A stretch of 64,000 nt of DNA from Terriglobia bacterium (lineage in GTDB: Bacteria > Acidobacteriota > Terriglobia > Acidiferrales > UBA7541). The stretch spans positions 434,001 through 498,000 of the forward strand of contig JAIQGG010000001.1 of NCBI GenBank assembly GCA_020072785.1. The letters run 5' to 3'. This document shows, piece by piece, positions 8,677 to 17,799 of this stretch. A program made the translations under genes and the position numbers. How positions within the stretch are numbered: position 1 is the stretch's first letter; the number at the start of each line of letters is the position of its first letter. The notes below the pieces were generated by a model that did not search any database, was not told the origin of the DNA, and worked only from the letters and a program-made list of their open reading frames with translations.

Positions 8677-10128
8677 ATGGAACGCGAGGATAAGTGCGTC
8701 ACGAGTTGGATTGCCGCCGGCGCCAGTTTCGTGTTGCTGCTGAGCGTTTCTTCGGGGTGGGCGGGCCCTGTTCCCCAAGTGCTGAAGGGGTCGAAGCCGA
8801 ACTCGGCCACAGCGAGCGGGCAACAGATGAAACTGACGCCGCAGCAACTCCGCGAGTACATTGCCAAGAAAGCCGCGGCGGGACAGGCCAGGACCAGCCC
8901 GAAGATGACGAACCCGCGCGGCGGGAGCAAGGCTATGAATTCCAGCCTCATTGCCGTGCTTCGCAATCAGAAGCAGGTCGCTGACACCGAACGAAGTGCG
9001 ATTCTGGCGTCCCCGCGCGGGGCACGAATGGCCCCCAAAGTGGCTGGCGTCAAAGGTCCTGGGCTCTCTCCCACGCATACGATGAGTAATCCGGTTCCCA
9101 CAGATCCGGCAACGGGAGCGCCGCCGGCAGGAACGCCTGGGGCTACCCCGCCATCCAATCCCGGCACGACCCCGCCCGCAGGAACGCCGCGCGGGGCCCC
9201 GACTTCCGTCGGTTCGAGGAGCGCGGCAACGGCTGTAATGCGGATGCCAACGAGTACGGCGGTTCCGCCATCACCCCCCCAGCCGGCCCCGCCCGCTTCC
9301 GCCGGACTGGGAGTTGCCACCATGGCCGTTTGCCAGCACCCGAGCATCGGCACGGTGAACGGGCACACGACGGGGGCGGTATTTACGCCCGACCCGCAGT
9401 ACAACCTGTACACGATCAAAGGCTGCCTGTTCGGCGACACGCAGGGCCAGGCGCATCTGTATGGGGCCTTTGCCGCGGGACAGGTAGGGCTGCAAATCGA
9501 ATTCTGGAGCGATACGCAGATCGTCGCTAAGGTGGATTCGCAGGTCAGCGGGGAACTGGATCAGGACAATGTGACTTTGGTCCTGGCGCCTTCCGGTGCG
9601 CCGCAAGTGCAGAAGTCCGGTTTCAAGTTCTATGCGCTGCGCGAATCCACGCTGCTGACGAGAATTCCCATGAGCACCGTGGCTCTCGCGCAAGTGACCG
9701 ATACCGGCGGCCACCCGGTCAATTTCGGCCCCCAAGACAACAGCAAGTACCTCTCGCCCACAAGCGGCAGTCAGCAGTTTGCCGGCATGTCCGCGGAAGT
9801 CAGCCGTGCCGCTACCTATGTCTTTAACGGCGGGCAGGACCTCTTCGACTTCAGCAAAATGAAGCCGGGATTCACCACCGACAACATGCAGCTGAAGTAT
9901 TCGGTGTTGCCGAACACGTGTGGGGACAACTACCAGATTCAGGGCACCTGGAACGCGGAATGGGTCGGAGACAACATTCGCGTGAGCTGGCAGATGCAGC
10001 ATTGCCATGAGGCTTCGTCCGCGGTTTTTGGCGTTGGTTCTGTGGACTACAGCCTTTCGGACTATGGTCTGAGCGTGTGGGTGACCGGCCCCCGGGGAGT
10101 GAATCCCTGGCCGAGCAATCTGCAATAG
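8677..10128 (+). CDS. Secreted proline-rich surface protein, full-length paralogue of the gene at the window start
   Basis: The protein has 483 residues. The ATG at 8677 is chosen because TGGAGGA lies just upstream at about 8661; the frame is open further upstream but without a ribosome site. A signal peptide spans about 9-33. A low-complexity Pro/Gly/Thr linker at about 140-210 (repeats of the form PPAGTPGATPPSNPGTTP) probably spans the cell surface. The next domain, YTIKGCLFGDTQGQ to IEFWSDTQIVAKV, resembles an IPT/TIG sandwich. The C-terminal module with KSGFKFYALRE and VWVTGPRGVNPW is shared with the partial gene at 3-701. No enzyme motif is visible. It is followed by a strong terminator. 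Confidence 0.75.
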   Translation: MEREDKCVTSWIAAGASFVLLLSVSSGWAGPVPQVLKGSKPNSATASGQQMKLTPQQLREYIAKKAAAGQARTSPKMTNPRGGSKAMNSSLIAVLRNQKQVADTERSAILASPRGARMAPKVAGVKGPGLSPTHTMSNPVPTDPATGAPPAGTPGATPPSNPGTTPPAGTPRGAPTSVGSRSAATAVMRMPTSTAVPPSPPQPAPPASAGLGVATMAVCQHPSIGTVNGHTTGAVFTPDPQYNLYTIKGCLFGDTQGQAHLYGAFAAGQVGLQIEFWSDTQIVAKVDSQVSGELDQDNVTLVLAPSGAPQVQKSGFKFYALRESTLLTRIPMSTVALAQVTDTGGHPVNFGPQDNSKYLSPTSGSQQFAGMSAEVSRAATYVFNGGQDLFDFSKMKPGFTTDNMQLKYSVLPNTCGDNYQIQGTWNAEWVGDNIRVSWQMQHCHEASSAVFGVGSVDYSLSDYGLSVWVTGPRGVNPWPSNLQ

Positions 10129-10193
10129 GTCAGGCCGTTTCCGGGATGAGTTGCGGGCGGCAATCCCGCCGGAAGTCTCCTCCGAAACGGAGA

Positions 10194-10232
10194 GAGGCGG
10201 CAACGGGTGACCGTTGCCGCCTCGTTGTTTTT
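10194..10232 (+). terminator. Intrinsic terminator after the surface protein gene
   Basis: A 13-bp perfect stem (10194-10206 with 10211-10223), a GTGA loop and a following T-rich tract. It lies between convergent genes and most clearly serves the plus-strand gene ending at 10128. Confidence 0.8.
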
Positions 10233-10259
10233 GGATGCGAGTGCCGGGGGGACTGCGCC

Positions 10260-11372
10260 CTAGCGGATGAGCCGCGACAGCGTCAGGAACTTGATCTTTT
10301 GCTGGGCCTCGCTGCTGGCCATCGGCGAATAGTAGTAGGAGAAATTGGCTTCCAGGCGCGCCTGTTTGCCCGGGGGCACCAGGAAGAGGAAGGTCTCCGT
10401 GCGCGTCTCCTTGGGAGCGAGGCGCGTGTCCTTCAGGACCCTGGCGGCTTTGAGAAAGGCCACGTGCTCGCGCTGCACGACGGCGCCTCTGGCATCGGCG
10501 ATGGTCCGCGTGTAGATGCGTTGATCGTGCTGGGGCGGCCCGTCGCCGAAGGGCTCCAGGCGCACGTCCAGGATGAGCTGGCGCAGGGGAGAGCCGGTAG
10601 GCACGAAGTGCCCGGCGCCGGCGTTGGTCACTTTCACGGTGACCTGGATGCGGTTGCCCTGGCGCTCCGCGGAGAGCTGCGCGCGAATGGCCTTGTTGAG
10701 CTGGTCCACGCTGTGGCTGCCGGGCATCTGGTGCAGGTTGATCCCCTCACTCGTGGCGCGCTGCACGCGCGGATCGACCACGTCTCCCCGCACGTTGTAC
10801 ATGTGGCAGTTCTGACACTCGATTTTTTCCCTGGCGTAGGGGCTCTCATTCCATTCCGAATAGGTGGTCAGCACGGGAAAGCCCTGGGCATTCTTGTATT
10901 CATGGCAGGAAACGCAGGCCAGCGAGGAAGTATGCACTTCGGAAAAGGCCGTGCCGTGCGCGGGCGAGACCGCATCCTTCTCCGGGCCGCTCTTCACGTT
11001 CGAAAACTCCACGCGGGCTTTGGGATTGGCGGCGGAGAGCGTGACCTCGCGGAGGGAGTGGCAGTAGTCGCAGGTGATTCCTTCCCAGCTCACTTTGCGG
11101 ATCAGCGCAAAGTCATCCACCATCCCGGCCACCGGGGAATGGCAGCGCAGGCAAACCTTGCGCGCCTCGCTCCCGAACTCGCTGTCGGCCATCTTCAGCG
11201 CGTCCTGAAACAGGCGGCTCTCCATGGCCGCGGCATGCGCGGACTGCTTCCAGCCGTCGTAAATGGCGCGGTGGCAATCGCCGCAATACTCCGCGCTGTG
11301 CGGGGAAGACGTTTGCTGGGCGAGCGCTCCGGCGGGAACGAGGAGCAGGAGAAGAAGAACGGCTGTGCGCAT
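10260..11372 (-). CDS. Secreted pentahaem cytochrome c
   Basis: The protein has 370 residues, with an ATG at 11372 behind GAGAGGTGG. A clear signal peptide (MRTAVLLLLLLVPAGALAQ) is followed by five CxxCH haem-attachment motifs: CGDCH, CLRCH, CDYCH, CVSCH and CQNCH, with further His residues available as distal ligands. The C-terminal 130 residues form a beta-sandwich containing TNAGAGHFVPTGSP, a segment I associate with multihaem cytochromes of the c554/decahaem type. It should carry electrons in the periplasm or at the outer surface. No partner oxidoreductase is next to it; the glycan locus lies upstream on the same strand after 153 bp. Confidence 0.85.
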   Translation of the reverse strand: MRTAVLLLLLLVPAGALAQQTSSPHSAEYCGDCHRAIYDGWKQSAHAAAMESRLFQDALKMADSEFGSEARKVCLRCHSPVAGMVDDFALIRKVSWEGITCDYCHSLREVTLSAANPKARVEFSNVKSGPEKDAVSPAHGTAFSEVHTSSLACVSCHEYKNAQGFPVLTTYSEWNESPYAREKIECQNCHMYNVRGDVVDPRVQRATSEGINLHQMPGSHSVDQLNKAIRAQLSAERQGNRIQVTVKVTNAGAGHFVPTGSPLRQLILDVRLEPFGDGPPQHDQRIYTRTIADARGAVVQREHVAFLKAARVLKDTRLAPKETRTETFLFLVPPGKQARLEANFSYYYSPMASSEAQQKIKFLTLSRLIR

Positions 11373-11525
11373 GGGCCACCTCTCGCGGAAACGAACTACT
11401 CCCGAGCGGAATCAGAGAAGGGCGGCATCGCCGCACAGCACCACGGCCATGCCCAGCTGCAGGAGATTTTACCTCAAGCGGAGCGGGCGGGCTCAACTCT
11501 TTTCCGCCCCGTGTGCCAGGCGCGC

Positions 11526-12938
11526 CTAATTGGTATTCGCCGACTGCAGTCCCTTGCGGCGCATGGCCCGCCAGACCAGGTCCCCGCGGAGGTACTGCCA
11601 CAGGCCCTGCAGCCGCCAGAGCATGTGCAGCTGGCGGTAGGGGAAATGTTCCAGGAAGCAGTAGCTCACCAGGCGCACCATGTCCTGCCAGTCGTTGTAG
11701 CGCTTGTAGGTGATCTCTTCCTGCAGCACGGCGCCGATGGAGATGGCCGTGGCAAAGGCGTAGCCGAAAAGCAGGAACTGGAAAAAGAAATGACGGCTGA
11801 GCGCCCCGAAGCAGGCGGCCAGGATGATGGTGCTGATGCCGGCCAGCTCGATCACCGGCGCGAAGAGCTCGAACAGCCAGAGATAGGGAAGGGCGAGCGC
11901 TCCGATGCGCCCGTAACGCGGGCGAAAGAGCATGTCGCGGTTGGGCCACAGGACGTCCAGCAGGCCCTTCTGCCAGCGCGCCCGCTGGCGCCCCAGCGAG
12001 CGCAGGTCCGAAGGCACTTCCGTCCAGCACACCGGGTCGGGCACGAACTGGATGCGGTAGCCGGCCTTCTGCTCGAGCAGGTAGCGATGCAGCCGCGTTA
12101 CCAGGTCGAAATCCTCGCCGATGGCCCGCGCCCGGTAGCCGCCCACGGCGCGCACCAGGTCCGTGCGGAAGACCCCGAAGGCTCCGGAGATAATCATCAG
12201 CATGTTCCCGTTGGCCCATCCTTCTCTTCCGATCAGGAAGGCGCGCAGGTATTCGATGACCTGGATCACCTCGATGGCTTTTTTCGGCAGGCGCACGCGG
12301 AGGATGTTGCCGCTGCGGATCTCCGAGCCGTTCAGCACGCGCACGATGCCGCCGACGGAGACCACGCGCTTGGGGTCCGTGAGAATGGGCACCATGATGC
12401 GCAGCAGGGCGTCGCGTTCCAGCACCGAATCGGCGTCCACCACGCAGACGTAGGGCGAGCTAGCCGCGTTCAACCCGGCGTTGACCGCATCGGCCTTGTT
12501 TCCGGCCGGCTCCTTGTCCACCACCAGCAGCCGGGGTTGCGTGCCGCTGCGGTAGAGCCCGCGCACCCGCGCGCACTGTACATGCGGCACGTAGACCACG
12601 TTGACCGGCCGCAGCTGGAATTCCTCCTGCAGCTCCTGCAGCGTGCGGTCCTGCGAGCCGTCATTGACGGCGATGACTTCCAGCTCCGGATAATCCAGGC
12701 TCAGCAGGTTGTGCACGGCGATGCGGATCGATTTTTCCTCGTTATGCGCGGGCACCAAAACGGTGATGGGGGGCACCAGGGGCGTTTCCTTGAGCCAGGA
12801 GAGGCGCAGGCTTTCCAAGCGGCGCTGGTGCGCGACGCTGGTCTTCAGGGCCACGATCAACAGCAGCAGGTAGGTCAGGTTGCACGCCAGGTAGTAGTAG
12901 AAAAAGCCGTGGTTGGCGAGGTCCAGAAAGCGGATCAC
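11526..12938 (-). CDS. Processive family 2 glycosyltransferase, inner-membrane polysaccharide synthase
   Basis: The protein has 470 residues, and its start overlaps the stop of the HEAT-repeat gene by 4 bp (ATGA), implying translational coupling. One N-terminal membrane helix is followed by the GT2 core: ITVLVPAHNEEKSIR, VNDGSQDRT, VVDADS (UDP/metal site), GEDFDLVTRLHR and QRARWQKG, the QxxRW motif of processive synthases such as BcsA, PgaC and hyaluronan synthase. Three to four C-terminal helices follow (LPYLWLFELFAPVI onward). It should polymerise and extrude a beta-linked glycan. The sugar cannot be read from the sequence. It is the last gene of a three-gene set with the HEAT and YaiO-like proteins. 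Confidence 0.88.
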   Translation of the reverse strand: MIRFLDLANHGFFYYYLACNLTYLLLLIVALKTSVAHQRRLESLRLSWLKETPLVPPITVLVPAHNEEKSIRIAVHNLLSLDYPELEVIAVNDGSQDRTLQELQEEFQLRPVNVVYVPHVQCARVRGLYRSGTQPRLLVVDKEPAGNKADAVNAGLNAASSPYVCVVDADSVLERDALLRIMVPILTDPKRVVSVGGIVRVLNGSEIRSGNILRVRLPKKAIEVIQVIEYLRAFLIGREGWANGNMLMIISGAFGVFRTDLVRAVGGYRARAIGEDFDLVTRLHRYLLEQKAGYRIQFVPDPVCWTEVPSDLRSLGRQRARWQKGLLDVLWPNRDMLFRPRYGRIGALALPYLWLFELFAPVIELAGISTIILAACFGALSRHFFFQFLLFGYAFATAISIGAVLQEEITYKRYNDWQDMVRLVSYCFLEHFPYRQLHMLWRLQGLWQYLRGDLVWRAMRRKGLQSANTN

Positions 12939-14146
12939 GGCTGCAGTCCCGTTCCCGGCGGCGGCGTTTTGCGCAGGGGCTCGGCGGGCAGCTTCCCGCC
13001 GCGGAGAAAATCGAACAAGCGCTTGCGCAGCGGTTCGCTGACGTGCGGCGACGCGGCCAGTTCGGCTTCGAGCCTGGCGCGCAAGCCGGCGTTTTCCAGG
13101 GCCGTGCAGTAGGCGTGCAAGCCGTACTGATCTTCGGACGCGGCAACCTGCGCGAAGACGGGCACCATCTCGATTTCCGGGTTGACCAGCCCTTCCGCGG
13201 CCCGCAAACGCACCAGCCGGTTGGGGTCGCTCAGCCCGCGCAACAGCAACGGGACGGCGCCCGGATGGCCGAGCTTGGCGAGACTTACAAAAGCGCGCAG
13301 GCGCACAAACCAGACCGGGTCCTGCGCCAGCGCCCCCAGAACCTCCAGCGCCAGGGCCGGCGGCGCGTGCGCCAGGGCCCGCGCCGTGGCCGCGCGCAGT
13401 TCGCTCAGTTCATCCTTGGCGAACTCCAGGAGTTCCGTGCCCAGGGCCGGCGTGGCCACTTCGCCGAGGACCCGCCCAAGGACCTCGCGCACCGTGCCCT
13501 GCGCCCGCCGCAGGTGGGGCAGCAGCACTTGGGGATTTTCCGCGCAGCACTGCACCAGCGCGTCCTGCAGGGGCAGCGGTGGCACGGTCAGTCCCCCCTC
13601 GGCCACCCAGCGCAGAATCTCCTGGGCGGCTTCCGGAGAAGCGGTGCGGCTCAGGCCGCGCAGCGCCGCCAGGCGGGTTTCCAGGTGCCGGTCGCGCAGG
13701 CCATCCGCCAGGGTGAGAATCCCTTCGGGAGCGCGCGTGCGCCCCAGCGCCACCAGAGCGCGGCGGCGGCGCCAGCCGTGCAGCTGCTGGGCGTCAAAAA
13801 TCAGGCGGTCGATCAGCCCGCTGCTGCGCAAGAATTTCAGCAGCTGCGCCGATTCCGCGGACTCCGCCGCTTCGAAGGCGTCCAGGGCGATGCCCTGGAT
13901 GATGCGGCGGTCGAAGGGCTTGTTGCGCCACGTGGCGTAGGGGATCGTGCCGGAGACGATCGCGGCCCATTGCTGGCGGATTTCGAAGACCCGCGCATCG
14001 CGCCGCGCGAAAAACCGCCGGCGATAGCCGCGGCGCAGGAGAATGAAACCCAACAGCAGCCCGTCGAGGATGATGGCCGCGAGGATGGCCTCCAGCACGA
14101 ATGCCGCCGGCCCCAGCCTTTGGAAGGATTCAAAAGCGGATGCCAT
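12935..14146 (-). CDS. Membrane-anchored HEAT-repeat protein
   Basis: The protein has 403 residues. The start is the ATG at 14146, inside the end of the upstream YaiO-like gene (17-bp overlap); a longer open frame exists but would run deeper into that gene. An N-terminal helix (AFVLEAILAAIILDGLLLGF) precedes a basic stop-transfer segment. From about residue 90 onward there are repeated paired helices with LRGLS, RALVALGRTRAPEGI and VRLRAFVSLAKLGHPGAVPLLL, typical of HEAT/PBS-lyase repeats. HEAT proteins are scaffolds, so this one may bridge the synthase and the outer-membrane exporter. The role is inferred only from gene order. Confidence 0.8.
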   Translation of the reverse strand: MASAFESFQRLGPAAFVLEAILAAIILDGLLLGFILLRRGYRRRFFARRDARVFEIRQQWAAIVSGTIPYATWRNKPFDRRIIQGIALDAFEAAESAESAQLLKFLRSSGLIDRLIFDAQQLHGWRRRRALVALGRTRAPEGILTLADGLRDRHLETRLAALRGLSRTASPEAAQEILRWVAEGGLTVPPLPLQDALVQCCAENPQVLLPHLRRAQGTVREVLGRVLGEVATPALGTELLEFAKDELSELRAATARALAHAPPALALEVLGALAQDPVWFVRLRAFVSLAKLGHPGAVPLLLRGLSDPNRLVRLRAAEGLVNPEIEMVPVFAQVAASEDQYGLHAYCTALENAGLRARLEAELAASPHVSEPLRKRLFDFLRGGKLPAEPLRKTPPPGTGLQP

Positions 14147-15446
14147 ATTCAAATCCAAAACTCGTTTGCTGACGGTCCTGCGTGCGCCGCTGATAGGCCG
14201 CGAAGCCGGAAAGATACTGGCGGGCGGTGAACTGGAAGCGCAGCCCTCCGCCGTAGGTCTGCGAGGAAAAACTTCCGATCTGGTCCACCTTCGCGAAATT
14301 TTCCGTGCCCACGGCAAAAAAGAGATTTCCCGCGAGCCGCCGGTCGCCTCGCGTGCGCAGCGGAAAGCCCAGTTTGGCCACGCCGGAGGGGCGCCATTCC
14401 ACGCCGGTGCCCGAGAAATGGCTGCGCGCCGCGGTGATCCCCAGGGTCCAGGTCCACTCGCGCGGCAGATAGAGAATCGCCGCACTGTTGAGCGTCAGGA
14501 TGCGCGCGGTGGTGAACCAGTACCAGTGCTGCCCATAGGTGACTTCGATGCCGCGCAGCACTCCGTGCTTTCCCAGATTCCAGCCGCGGTCATAGTCGAA
14601 GAACGCTTCGCGTTTCGGAATGATGCCGTTGTCGTGGGCCGCGGCGCCGCCCAGCGTCAGCGCGCCCCAGTGGGCCCGGCTGGCGGTCGCGCTGGCCACG
14701 AATTTTCCGGCGTTCACGCCCGCGCGCTGGAAGAAATTGCCTCCCACATTGGTGCTCCAGTTCGGCGTCCAGCGCGAGGTCAGGCTCGTGCCTTCATCGT
14801 GCAGGGCACCGGCATAGCTGAGCAGGTCGGTGTTCATGCCCACATGCAGTTCGTGCCGGGGCTCGCTGCGCACGGAGAGCAGCCCAGCATGAGCCTCTCC
14901 GTTCCCGGGTTCGAGCTCCAGCGCCTTCCGAAATTCGCGTTTTGCGGAGCGGGGGTTTCCGGCTGCGCGCCAGGCGCGCCCGCGCGCCGCATGCAAATCC
15001 GCGCGTTGGGGATCCAGCGCTACCGCGCGGTCGAAAGCGTGCAGCGCCTCCTGCGCGCGTCCCTGCCGCAGCAGCACGCTCCCCAGTCCGAGCCAGTTGT
15101 CCGGATCGTGGGAGTTGACGGCGAGAATCTCGCGGTACTCGCGCTCGGCTTCCGGCAGCCGCCCGGCCCCGGCCAGTACGCGCGCGTGCCAGGCTCGCAC
15201 ATCCATGTCCTGGGGCGCGCGGGCCATCACCTGCTCCACGATGCGCAGCGCCGCTGTCCAATCCTGCGCCGCGGCGGCGCGGCGCACCTCCGCCTGCCAG
15301 TCCGGCGCCTGCTGCTGTCCGCGGGCGAACCCCGGGCAGAGCCACGCAGCGGCCAGCAGACAGAGCAGCGCACGGCGCAGCGTCGCGGCCGGCTTCCGTG
15401 CAAGGAAAAGTTTGCGAGGTTTCCTACGGAACGGATGGTGCGTCAT
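14130..15446 (-). CDS. TPR protein with YaiO-like outer-membrane beta-barrel
   Basis: The protein has 438 residues. The ATG at 15446 is preferred, with AAGGA 11 nt upstream. A signal peptide (LLCLLAAAWLCPGFARG) precedes about four TPR units at 35-180 (AAAQDWTAALRIVEQVMARAP; GRLPEAEREYREILAVN; GRAQEALHAFDRAVALDP). The last 230 residues are barrel-like (LHVGMNTDLLSYAG, HWYWFTTARILTLNSAA, SFGFEYGIRF) and end on Phe, the usual BAM recognition residue. This TPR-plus-barrel layout matches YaiO and, functionally, exporters such as PgaA and BcsC. With the GT2 synthase downstream it plausibly forms the exit pore. Confidence 0.82.
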   Translation of the reverse strand: MTHHPFRRKPRKLFLARKPAATLRRALLCLLAAAWLCPGFARGQQQAPDWQAEVRRAAAAQDWTAALRIVEQVMARAPQDMDVRAWHARVLAGAGRLPEAEREYREILAVNSHDPDNWLGLGSVLLRQGRAQEALHAFDRAVALDPQRADLHAARGRAWRAAGNPRSAKREFRKALELEPGNGEAHAGLLSVRSEPRHELHVGMNTDLLSYAGALHDEGTSLTSRWTPNWSTNVGGNFFQRAGVNAGKFVASATASRAHWGALTLGGAAAHDNGIIPKREAFFDYDRGWNLGKHGVLRGIEVTYGQHWYWFTTARILTLNSAAILYLPREWTWTLGITAARSHFSGTGVEWRPSGVAKLGFPLRTRGDRRLAGNLFFAVGTENFAKVDQIGSFSSQTYGGGLRFQFTARQYLSGFAAYQRRTQDRQQTSFGFEYGIRF

Positions 15447-15683
15447 ACCGCCCAATTTCCTTGCAATACAGACGCCAATCGCGGCATCTACATGGCCGGG
15501 TATCAGGCACTAACGAGCTGTCGAATCTGCAGATTAGCAGAGTCTTAAAAAAGCGGAAGAGGTCTCTGCACGGCAATTGTTTTTTTGGGATGACTTCCGT
15601 GCCGAATTGGCACTCATCTGGTTTTATTGAACCAGCCATGCCCGCGCGGCAACTGAAGTCATCGCGCGGTTCATTCCCGTGCT

Positions 15684-16325
15684 TCAGGCGAAGCGCAGCG
15701 TGCCGAACGATTCCGGCACATGAAAGTTGGGCTGCGGCGTGCCGGTTGGTCGCCAGGCAGAGTAGAAGCGCGGTTCCCGCGGCCCCTCGACGCGGTAGAA
15801 ATTGGCGCGCCACGTGCCCTGGGGATCGAAGCGCGCGGTGAGCGCCGCCATGGGGATGGCCAGCTCCGCGGTCCACAGGTGGCACGCGTCGTCGCGCTGC
15901 ACGCGCCGCGCCAGGCCGCTGTGCAGATCGCGTTTGCGCTCCGCGGCCGGATCCAGATTGATGTCCAGATCGATCCACAAGCCGTTGGGGCTGACCTCGA
16001 ACTCCCGGTAGCGCAGCGGCGCGGCGGGGTCGGGCTGGAGAAAAGCTTCGACGACGTCACGATCCCAGAGCAGGTCGCGGCGGCCACCGGGCTGGGCGTC
16101 GGAGAAGACGGTGATCTCCCGGTAGCGCGCGCGAAACTGCAGGTACAGGGTTTGGCGTGACCACAACAGCCGCACCTGCGTCTCCCGCGCGGGGTCCGCG
16201 TTCTTCCCCTGCCAGTCCGCGCAGAAGCTCACCGGGGCGGCGCTCTGCCACTCCGCGGCGGCGGGGAAGGCGCCGTGGTGCGGAATGTTTTGCAGAGCTG
16301 TGGCGACTGCCATGTCCGTCGTCAT
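15684..16325 (-). CDS. CBM9/DOMON-like carbohydrate-binding family protein
   Basis: The protein has 213 residues, with no signal peptide and no membrane helix. The fold signature of family 9 carbohydrate-binding/DOMON-like proteins is present: TQVRLLWSRQTLYLQFRAR, then WDRDVVEAFLQP, YREFEVSPNGLWIDLDI, TAELAIPMAAL and WRANFYRVEG. The family binds reducing ends of sugars in glycoside hydrolases, but stand-alone acidobacterial versions of this size are uncharacterised to my knowledge. It stands alone, divergent from the thiolase gene. The 228-bp gap between it and the YaiO-like gene shows no element I can support. Confidence 0.75.
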   Translation of the reverse strand: MTTDMAVATALQNIPHHGAFPAAAEWQSAAPVSFCADWQGKNADPARETQVRLLWSRQTLYLQFRARYREITVFSDAQPGGRRDLLWDRDVVEAFLQPDPAAPLRYREFEVSPNGLWIDLDINLDPAAERKRDLHSGLARRVQRDDACHLWTAELAIPMAALTARFDPQGTWRANFYRVEGPREPRFYSAWRPTGTPQPNFHVPESFGTLRFA

Positions 16326-16498
16326 GCTTTAAGCCGCTCCGGTCCTCGGTTGCGGTGCTGGGGGGAGAATACAACAGGGGAGCGCCGCGCGGCCGGTTTC
16401 CTGCCTCCACCCCCGCCGACCGATTGCACACCGCCGCGGGCCGGCGGGCCGCGGCGGCTTGCGGGGCTGTGTTAGCATCGGGGGAGAGAGCGCAGGCC

Positions 16499-17779
16499 AT
16501 GAATCCCGTCTATCTTGTCAGTGCGGTGCGCACGCCCATCGGAAAGTTTGGCGGCGCGCTGGCCGATGTTCCCGCTGCGGACCTCGGCGTACTCACGGTG
16601 CGCGCCGCTCTGGAGCGCGCCTTCGGGGAATTGCCGGCGGAGCGCATGCCCATCGAAAAGCCGGACTGGAGCACGATTCCCCGCTTCTCCCGGGACGCCG
16701 CCGCGGCCACGCGCACCACGCGCTACCGCGTGGATGAAGTCATCGTCGGCAACGCCCGCCCCGCCGGCGTGGGGCCGAACCTCGCCCGGCAGATCGCCTG
16801 GCGTGCCGGGCTGGGCGACGACGTGCCGGCCTTTACCGTGAACATGGCCTGCGCCTCGGGCCTGCGCGCCATCCTGCTCGGCTGGCAGCAGATTCTGCTC
16901 GGCGAGGCGGAAATCGTGGTGGCCGCCGGGGCGGAATCGATGAGCCGCGTGCCGTATCTGGCGGAGGCGCGCTGGGGCTTCAAGCTCGGGCACCAGCCGC
17001 TGGTGGACTCCATGTACCGCGACGGCCTCTTCTGCCAGATTTCGAAAATGATCATGGGCGAAACCGCCGAAGTCCTGACGCGCCACTACCAGATCAGCCG
17101 CGAGGAGCAGGATGCCTACGCTCTGGAAAGCCAGCAGCGCGCCGCGCGGGCCATGGCCGAGGGGCGCTTCGGCGCCGAGCTCATTCCCGTGGTGCGCAGC
17201 GACGCCAAGGGGCGAGAGACGCGCTGCGAACAGGACGAGCACGTGCGGCCGGACACTTCCCCGGAAAGCCTGCGCAAGCTGGCGCCGGTCTTCGCCAAGG
17301 ACGGCAGCATCACCGCCGGGAACGCCAGCGGGATCACCGACGGCGCCGCCGCGGTGGTGCTGGTGAGCGAAGCGAAGCTGCGCGAGCTGAAGCTTGTTCC
17401 GCTGGCGCGCATCGTGGACGCCACGGTAGCCGCGGTGGATCCGCGCATTATGGGCGTGGGCCCGGTGCCCGCGGTCGAGAAGCTCGTGCAGCGCACCGGC
17501 TGGAAGCTCGCGGACTACGACGCCGTGGAGTTGAACGAAGCATTCGCCGCCCAGGTGCTGGCCTGCGACCGCGAGCTGCACTTCGACCGCGCGCGGATGA
17601 ATCCCAACGGCGGGGCCATCGCTCTCGGCCATCCCATCGGCTGCACCGGCGTGCGCATCGTCACCACGCTGGTGCACGAACTGCGCGGCACCGCCGCGCG
17701 CAAACCCGGCCGCCGCGGGCTGGCCACGCTGTGCGTTTCCGGCGGCTTGGGCGCGGCCCTGGCGCTGGAAACCTGTTAG
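16499..17779 (+). CDS. Thiolase (acetyl-CoA C-acyltransferase)
   Basis: The protein has 426 residues, with an ATG at 16499 behind GGGGAGAGAG. The thiolase signatures are all present: the nucleophile Cys118 in [20 protein letters not shown], the catalytic His378 and Cys382 in GHPIGCTG, and [10 protein letters not shown] at the C-terminus. It condenses or cleaves acyl-CoA in the cytoplasm. It is longer than the usual 390 residues because of an insertion near residues 45-75 ([14 protein letters not shown]). The enoyl-CoA hydratase gene follows after 20 bp, so the pair is likely a fatty-acid or aromatic-acid beta-oxidation unit. Choice between FadA and AtoB is not possible from sequence reading. 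Confidence 0.9.
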   Translation: MNPVYLVSAVRTPIGKFGGALADVPAADLGVLTVRAALERAFGELPAERMPIEKPDWSTIPRFSRDAAAATRTTRYRVDEVIVGNARPAGVGPNLARQIAWRAGLGDDVPAFTVNMACASGLRAILLGWQQILLGEAEIVVAAGAESMSRVPYLAEARWGFKLGHQPLVDSMYRDGLFCQISKMIMGETAEVLTRHYQISREEQDAYALESQQRAARAMAEGRFGAELIPVVRSDAKGRETRCEQDEHVRPDTSPESLRKLAPVFAKDGSITAGNASGITDGAAAVVLVSEAKLRELKLVPLARIVDATVAAVDPRIMGVGPVPAVEKLVQRTGWKLADYDAVELNEAFAAQVLACDRELHFDRARMNPNGGAIALGHPIGCTGVRIVTTLVHELRGTAARKPGRRGLATLCVSGGLGAALALETC

Positions 17780-17799
17780 CGCAAGAGGAGAGGAATTTC

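Noticed and set aside
14147-14485. 113-codon upstream extension of the HEAT-repeat gene
   Set aside because: It would overlap the YaiO-like barrel on the same strand in another frame and has no HEAT-like or membrane features.
16157-16498. 114-codon N-terminal extension of the thiolase frame
   Set aside because: It is Arg/Pro/Ser-rich shadow sequence antisense to the CBM9 gene; the ATG at 16499 with a purine-rich site fits the family start.
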